Of a DNA stretch of 64,000 nucleotides, positions 59,329 through 64,000 are shown in pieces. Origin of the DNA: Leucobacter sp042726155 (GTDB lineage: Bacteria > Actinomycetota > Actinomycetes > Actinomycetales > Microbacteriaceae). Positions within the stretch are counted from its first letter, which is position 1. Each line of letters starts with the position of its first letter. The translations under genes were made by a program, and so were the position numbers. The notes beneath the pieces were generated by a model that was not told the DNA's origin, did not search any database, and worked only from the letters and a program-made list of their open reading frames with translations. The stretch spans positions 248,001 to 312,000 of the forward strand of contig NZ_JBHXHV010000001.1 of NCBI RefSeq assembly GCF_042726155.1, read 5' to 3'.

Positions 59329-62300
59329 TCAGCGGGGGTCGGGCGCTCCGGGCTCGGGCGCCTCGGGCGCCACCGGCGGCTCGCCCGGAGCGCCGCCGCG
59401 TGCCGCGGCGCGCTCCGCCTTGCGGGCCCGCTTGTCTGCACGCAGCTGCTGCTTTGCTGCGCGGCGTTCGTCCTTCGCTGAGCGCTGTGCCGCAACGATC
59501 TCGCGCTGCGCCTCGCGGGCCTCGGTCGGCGCGTCGGCTTCGGCGGCGCGCCGTTCGGCCTTGCGTGCCCGGCGGTCCGCGCGCTTCGCGAGCTTGCGCT
59601 CCCGGCGACGCTCCACGAGCGTGTAGAGGATCGGCACGAGAATCAGCGTCAGCAGCGTCGACGACACGAGCCCGCCGATCACGACGATTGCCAGCGGCTT
59701 CGAGATGAAGACGCCGCCGCCCGTGAGCCCGAGCGACATCGGGATCAGCGCGAACACGGTTGCCGCGGCCGTCATCAGAATCGGCCGGAGACGCAGGCGC
59801 GTGCCGTGTTCCACGGCCTCATCGAGGCTCGCCCCGGCTTCGCGCAGGCGGTTCACGAGGTCCATCAGCACGATCGCGTTGGTGACGACGATGCCGATCA
59901 GCATCAGCAGGCCGATCAGCGCGGGGAGCCCGAGTGGGGTGTTCGTGATCAACAGGCCGAGAATCGCGCCGGTCGCCGCGAAGGGGATCGAGATCAGCAG
60001 CACGAGCGGTCCGCGGAAGCTGCGGAACGTCGCCACCATCACGAGCAGCACGAGAATGATCGCGCCGAGCATGGCGAGGCCGAGCTGTCCGAACGCCTCG
60101 TCTTGCTCCGCGGTCGCTCCGCCCTGCTCGAACGTCACACCGGCGGGCAGATCGGTTTCGGCAATCGCGTTATCAATCGCGAGGCTCGCGGCGGTGAGTT
60201 CACCCTCCTTGGGCGTCACGGTCAGCGTGACCTGACGCTCGCCTTCGGCGCGCGTAATCGTCGGCGCGGTGAGCTGCTCCTCGACCTTGGCGATCGCCGA
60301 GAGCGGGATCGCGGTGCCCGTGATCTCGGCAGCGGCCTTCTGCTCTGCCTCAGCCTCTTCGGCCTTGACCTGCTGCTCAGCGGCCTCGGTTTGCGCCTCG
60401 CGCAGCCCGGTGATCTGCTCGTCCATGCCTTCGACGCCTGCGCGGGCGCCCTCGATCGCGCTCTGCAGTGACGCGAGCTGCTCGGCGCGCTCCTGCTGTG
60501 CGGTCAGCATGGCGTCATCGCCGGGTGTGAGTGGCGGCTCAGGCACGATCGGTGCCGCCGACAGCATTGCGAGTTGTTCGTTCAGCTCTCCGATCTGGGA
60601 GACCATCTCGGCGCGCTGGTTCGCAGCCTCAGTAATCTGCGAGTCGAGTGCGTTCGCCGCCTCGATGCGTGCCGTCTCGGCCTCGGCCTTCGCCTTGTCT
60701 TCGAGCGCCTCGTTCGCGGCCTTCTGAGCCTCGGCGGTCTGCTGGGCGGTGACGGGAAGCAGGATCTCGCCGAGCTTCTCGGCGGTGCGCTCAGCACCGG
60801 GCGTCCGCACAACGATGTCTCGCTCTTGCCCCTCGAGCATGATTGAGCCGATCGTCGCGCCACTCAGCGCTTCTTGCACGGCCTTCGCGATGGTCGGGCG
60901 ATCGAAGCCGAGCCGTGCGGCCTCCACCTCGTTCACCTTGACGCGCAGCACCGGCTGCTCGCCCGAAAGCTCGCTCTTCACGGAGCGCACACCGTCGGCG
61001 TCTGCAAGCTGCTTCTCAAGCAGATCGCTCGCCTCGCGCAGCGCCTTCGAGTCGTTGCCTGAGATTTGCAGAGCGATGCCGTCGCCGGCGCCCGACACGA
61101 ACGCGTCCTGCGAGGCGAGTGCGACCTCTCCGGCATCGGGAAGCGCGTCGACCGCGTCTTGCACGGCGGCCTCAACGGTCGCGACCTCGGCGCCGTCTGC
61201 GAGCTGCAGGTCATAGCTGATGACACTCGGGGTGCCGGGGGTCGGCACGGGGATCGAGGTCAGAACGTCGGCGATACCGGGGATCTCTGCGAGCGCGTCT
61301 TCGACCGGCTCGGCAGCGGCGACGAGATCATCGCCCGCTTTCTTCGGCGGGGTTTGGCTGAGTTGCAGGCTCTCCTGCCCGGACGAGCCGAGGAAATCGG
61401 TCTGAATGAACGCCGTCATGAACAGCGTTGCGACGAGCAGCAGGCCCGAGACGAGCAGGGTGATCACGGGGTGACGGCGGGTGGTGTTCAGCGCGGGCAT
61501 GAACGTGCGCTGCAGGCGGTCGGGGGCGGTGTGGATCTCGTCGAGTTCCGACGGCACGGCGCTCTCCGAAGCACTGGCTGTACCGACCGCGGCAGTACCG
61601 ACACCGGCACCGACCCCGGCGCCACCGACACCAACACCCGGCGCGAGCACGGCCGTCGGGGCAGTGGCGTCGCTGACCGCGTGCGCCTCAGCACCCGCGA
61701 CCGGCTGCTCCGGCGTCTTCTTCATGAACCAGTAAGCGAGCACCGGCACGATCGTGAGCGCCACGACGAGCGAGGCGATCAGCGCGATTGAGACGGTGAC
61801 GGCAAAGGGTCGGAAGAGCTGCCCGGCGATGCCAGACACGAACGCGATCGGCAAGAACACCGCGACCGTCGTGAGCGTCGAAGCGGTGATGGCGCCGGCT
61901 ACCTGGCGCACCGAGGCGACGACGCCGTCAATGGTGAGCGGCCCGGTGCCGCGCCGCCTCGTGATGTTCTCAATGACCACGATGGAGTCGTCGACGACGC
62001 GGCCAATGGCGATCGTGAGCGCGCCGAGGGTCAAGATATTAAGCGTATTGCCGCTCCACCACAGGCCAATGAGCGTGATCAGCAGCGACAGCGGAATTGA
62101 GAGCGCAGCGATGATGGTCGACCGCCACGACCACAGGAACGCGAGAATCACGAGCACCGCGAAGAGCAGGCCGAGCCCGCCCTCAACGGAGAGGTCGTGG
62201 ATCGACTGCTCGATGTAGGGTGCCTGATCGAAGATGGTGACGAACTCGGCGTCGATGGTCGGCCCGAGGCGATCGAGCTCAGCGTTCACCGCGTGCGAGA

Positions 62301-63177
62301 TGTCGACGACGTTGGCGCCCTGCGCGGGGGTGATCTGCAGCGTCAGCGACGGGTTGCCGTTGACCCGAGAGATGGTCGTGGCTGGCACCTTCTCGTTCTT
62401 GACGTCCGCGAAGTCAGAGATGAGCACGACGCCGTCGGCGGTGGGCACGGGCAGGGCGGCGATGCCCTTGACCGAGTCCAGCTTCGAACCGACGGTGACG
62501 GAGATGGGACCCTCAGGGGAGTCTGCCTGGCCCGCGGGGAGCGCAGCGCCGTTCGCCTCGAGGATCGGTTGCAGCGTCGCGGGGTCGACCTTGAGCCGCT
62601 TCACGTCTGCCGGGCGCAGGTCGATCGTGACGCGGTGCTCCTCCTGGCCGGTCAGTTCGACGGTGCGCACGCCGGGCACTCCCTGGAGCGCGGGCACGAT
62701 CGTCTGCGCGACCGCGTCACCGAAGGTCTCCTGATCGCCCGAGGTACCGACGCTCATCATCATCGCGGGCATGTCATCGGCGCCACCCGACATCACCTGC
62801 AACTCGGTGCCGGAGGGCAGGCTCGGCTTCAGCGACTCAGCGGCGCTCCGAATGGTGCGCAGCGTCTCGTCGTCGTCTTCGCCGAACTTCCACTCCGCGA
62901 TGATCTGCGCGTCACCGCTCGACGACGTCGACGTCACGCTCGTCACACCAGGAATGGCGCTGAGGGCCTGCTCGACGGGTTCCGTGACGGTCGACGCCAT
63001 CTCCTCCGGTGCGAGCCCCTGCGATTGCGCCGAGACGAACGCCATCGGAACCTGCATCGAGGGCATGAGCTCTTGCTTGAGCGACCCCATTGACACGATG
63101 CCGAGCACGGCAATCGCGAGGGTCGTGAGCCCGACAATGAGACGGTTCTTAAGGCTGGTACGCGTGAGGAACGACAT
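59329..63177 (-). CDS. RND/HAE1-type efflux permease with coiled-coil insertion
   Basis: Protein of about 1282 residues. Twelve-helix AcrB-like layout with two large extracytoplasmic porter regions: the start MSFLTRTSLKNRLIVGLTTL, helix-4 region GALTIAIGRVVDDSIVVIEN with the proton-relay Asp pair, and the matching LLMLIGIVVTNAIVLMDLVN in the second half. At about 812-950, where the docking subdomain loop would be, lies a long Ala/Glu/Gln-rich coiled coil. A Gly/Val/Ala spacer lies near 512-540, and a Lys/Arg/Glu-rich tail of about 97 residues ends the protein. GGAAAG precedes the ATG at 63177. No membrane-fusion protein gene is adjacent. Substrate unknown. Confidence 0.88.
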   Translation of the reverse strand: MSFLTRTSLKNRLIVGLTTLAIAVLGIVSMGSLKQELMPSMQVPMAFVSAQSQGLAPEEMASTVTEPVEQALSAIPGVTSVTSTSSSGDAQIIAEWKFGEDDDETLRTIRSAAESLKPSLPSGTELQVMSGGADDMPAMMMSVGTSGDQETFGDAVAQTIVPALQGVPGVRTVELTGQEEHRVTIDLRPADVKRLKVDPATLQPILEANGAALPAGQADSPEGPISVTVGSKLDSVKGIAALPVPTADGVVLISDFADVKNEKVPATTISRVNGNPSLTLQITPAQGANVVDISHAVNAELDRLGPTIDAEFVTIFDQAPYIEQSIHDLSVEGGLGLLFAVLVILAFLWSWRSTIIAALSIPLSLLITLIGLWWSGNTLNILTLGALTIAIGRVVDDSIVVIENITRRRGTGPLTIDGVVASVRQVAGAITASTLTTVAVFLPIAFVSGIAGQLFRPFAVTVSIALIASLVVALTIVPVLAYWFMKKTPEQPVAGAEAHAVSDATAPTAVLAPGVGVGGAGVGAGVGTAAVGTASASESAVPSELDEIHTAPDRLQRTFMPALNTTRRHPVITLLVSGLLLVATLFMTAFIQTDFLGSSGQESLQLSQTPPKKAGDDLVAAAEPVEDALAEIPGIADVLTSIPVPTPGTPSVISYDLQLADGAEVATVEAAVQDAVDALPDAGEVALASQDAFVSGAGDGIALQISGNDSKALREASDLLEKQLADADGVRSVKSELSGEQPVLRVKVNEVEAARLGFDRPTIAKAVQEALSGATIGSIMLEGQERDIVVRTPGAERTAEKLGEILLPVTAQQTAEAQKAANEALEDKAKAEAETARIEAANALDSQITEAANQRAEMVSQIGELNEQLAMLSAAPIVPEPPLTPGDDAMLTAQQERAEQLASLQSAIEGARAGVEGMDEQITGLREAQTEAAEQQVKAEEAEAEQKAAAEITGTAIPLSAIAKVEEQLTAPTITRAEGERQVTLTVTPKEGELTAASLAIDNAIAETDLPAGVTFEQGGATAEQDEAFGQLGLAMLGAIILVLLVMVATFRSFRGPLVLLISIPFAATGAILGLLITNTPLGLPALIGLLMLIGIVVTNAIVLMDLVNRLREAGASLDEAVEHGTRLRLRPILMTAAATVFALIPMSLGLTGGGVFISKPLAIVVIGGLVSSTLLTLILVPILYTLVERRRERKLAKRADRRARKAERRAAEADAPTEAREAQREIVAAQRSAKDERRAAKQQLRADKRARKAERAAARGGAPGEPPVAPEAPEPGAPDPR

Positions 63178-63296
63178 GAACGCTTTCCGCTGGGTCACGC
63201 GTACCACGGAGGCTGAGCGCGAGGGAGGACGCCGCCCGAAGCGAGCCGGGAAGCGTGATCGACCCTTCCAGAATGACGGCGCGCGAGAGCGCGGTC

Positions 63297-63337
63297 ATCA
63301 TCCCGCGGTACCATTTCGGCTCAGCCGAAGGGATGAT
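63297..63337 (-). terminator. Hairpin after the SGNH hydrolase gene
   Basis: Outer arms ATCATCCC (63297-63304) and GGGATGAT (63330-63337) enclose an inner stem TTCGGCT/AGCCGAA (63315-63321 and 63323-63329). It is 16 bases beyond the hydrolase stop on the minus strand. No T tract follows, so it is a probable, not certain, terminator. Confidence 0.5.
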
Positions 63338-63353
63338 TCGGGAAACCCCGAAG

Positions 63354-64000
63354 TCAGCTGACGCGCGGCTCGATCCTCGTCCACGCCCCGAATTTCGCCG
63401 TGCGGCCGTCGCCGCTCGAGCGCCCGGTGAGACGGCGCTGCACCCAGGGCACGACGTGTTCGCGGGTGTAGCGAAGCTGATCCAGCCGTGTGGGGCGCGG
63501 GATCGGCGTCGCGTCGAGCTCCCAATCCATTGGTGGCTCGTACCCGATCGCGCGCAGCACGTTTGCCGCGACGCGGCGATGCCCGACCGGGGCGAGGTGC
63601 AGTCGATCAGGCGACCAGTACTGCCGGGCGGCCAGTTCGGGGTCACTCCAGTTGTCGGCGAAGCGCACGTCGAGGCGCTCAGCGACCTCGCGGGCGGCCC
63701 GCACGAGTTCGTCGCCCTTCACCTTCACCCGCGCACCACCGGGAAGCCCGGCGGTCGGGTTCGCCCCGGCGAGCAGAATCGGCTCGGCCCCCGCCTCGCG
63801 GATGCGCACGAGCGCGCGCTCGGTCTCGGCCATGATCCACGTGAGGTTTGTGCGCGGGCGCAGCATGTCGTTGCCGCCGCCGTTGAACGTGACGATTGTC
63901 GGCGCGAGCGCGAGCGCCGGCTCAAGCTGCTCGGCGAGGATCGGAGCGAGCAGACGGCCGCGGATCGCGAGGTTCGCATAATCGACGGCCGATCCTGTCG
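63354..64000 (-). CDS. SGNH/GDSL-type hydrolase, 5' end beyond the window
   Basis: The open frame continues without a stop to the right edge of the window, so the N-terminus with the catalytic GDS serine is missing. Visible are VDYANLAIRGRLLAPILAEQ, the oxyanion motif TFNGGGNDMLRPR (block III type) and the catalytic Asp-His pair SPDRLHLAPVGHRRVAANVL. The family contains esterases and lipases with broad substrates. An internal ATG at 63866 lies after the GGGND motif and cannot be the true start. The last 50 residues or so are a polar tail. Confidence 0.85.
   Translation of the reverse strand, partial: TGSAVDYANLAIRGRLLAPILAEQLEPALALAPTIVTFNGGGNDMLRPRTNLTWIMAETERALVRIREAGAEPILLAGANPTAGLPGGARVKVKGDELVRAAREVAERLDVRFADNWSDPELAARQYWSPDRLHLAPVGHRRVAANVLRAIGYEPPMDWELDATPIPRPTRLDQLRYTREHVVPWVQRRLTGRSSGDGRTAKFGAWTRIEPRVS

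Overview
The window is a high-GC actinobacterial chromosome segment. Gene content (the rpsF-ssb-rpsR-rplI-dnaB block, an MshA-type mycothiol glycosyltransferase, a gluABCD glutamate importer, many GTG starts, TANNNT -10 boxes directly before start codons) points to a Microbacteriaceae-type organism, perhaps close to Leucobacter. That placement is inference; no marker gene settles it. There is no rRNA, tRNA, CRISPR array, insertion sequence or prophage that I can support.

Layout. 0.2-3.7 kb: ribosomal protein/replication block with a strong rplI terminator and, between rplI and dnaB, a 480-base gene-free stretch rich in DnaA-box-like 9-mers. 3.8-16.9 kb: housekeeping genes (two small membrane proteins, purB, a GNAT enzyme, a holin-like membrane protein, an anchored hypothetical protein, a HisC/aromatic aminotransferase, a 2-oxoacid dehydrogenase E1alpha-E1beta-E2 operon without E3, an aquaporin, a CDF metal exporter, and an mshA-like glycosyltransferase). 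17.0-47.4 kb: a very large inositol (and probably related polyol) catabolic region. It has a GntR regulator divergent from iolC-aldolase-iolA-iolB-iolD, then iolE-iolG, iolH, an MFS importer (iolT), a simple-sugar-type ABC importer, two LacI regulators with perfect palindromic operators, five further Gfo/Idh-type modules and several TIM-barrel isomerases/dehydratases. One protein is a fusion of a Gfo/Idh dehydrogenase with an IolE-like barrel. Interrupting this region are a DUF1905 protein, a DHA2 drug exporter with its TetR regulator, and a TauE/SafE exporter. 47.4-64.0 kb: amidase, LysE exporter with Lrp/AsnC regulator, a zinc/manganese-type ABC importer with two permeases, gluABCD, a threonine-synthase-like PLP enzyme, a very large RND/HAE1-type exporter with a coiled-coil insertion, and a truncated SGNH hydrolase at the right edge.

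How the genes work together. Inositol would enter through IolT or the ABC system, be oxidised by Gfo/Idh dehydrogenases, dehydrated by IolE (or the fusion protein), opened by IolD, isomerised by IolB, phosphorylated by IolC, cleaved by a Cgl0159-like aldolase standing in for IolJ, and finished by IolA. A shared operator-like sequence before iolC, iolE, iolT and the ABC operon suggests one regulon, probably under the GntR protein. The many extra dehydrogenase/isomerase pairs, two of them next to LacI operators, suggest that several inositol stereoisomers or related polyols feed the same route.

The least explained structure is non-coding. At least nine long hairpins, several with related arm sequences, sit in intergenic gaps. 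Some are where terminators belong, others lie between divergent promoters. A second pattern is the recurrence of in-frame 12- and 15-base tandem repeats inside several unrelated genes.
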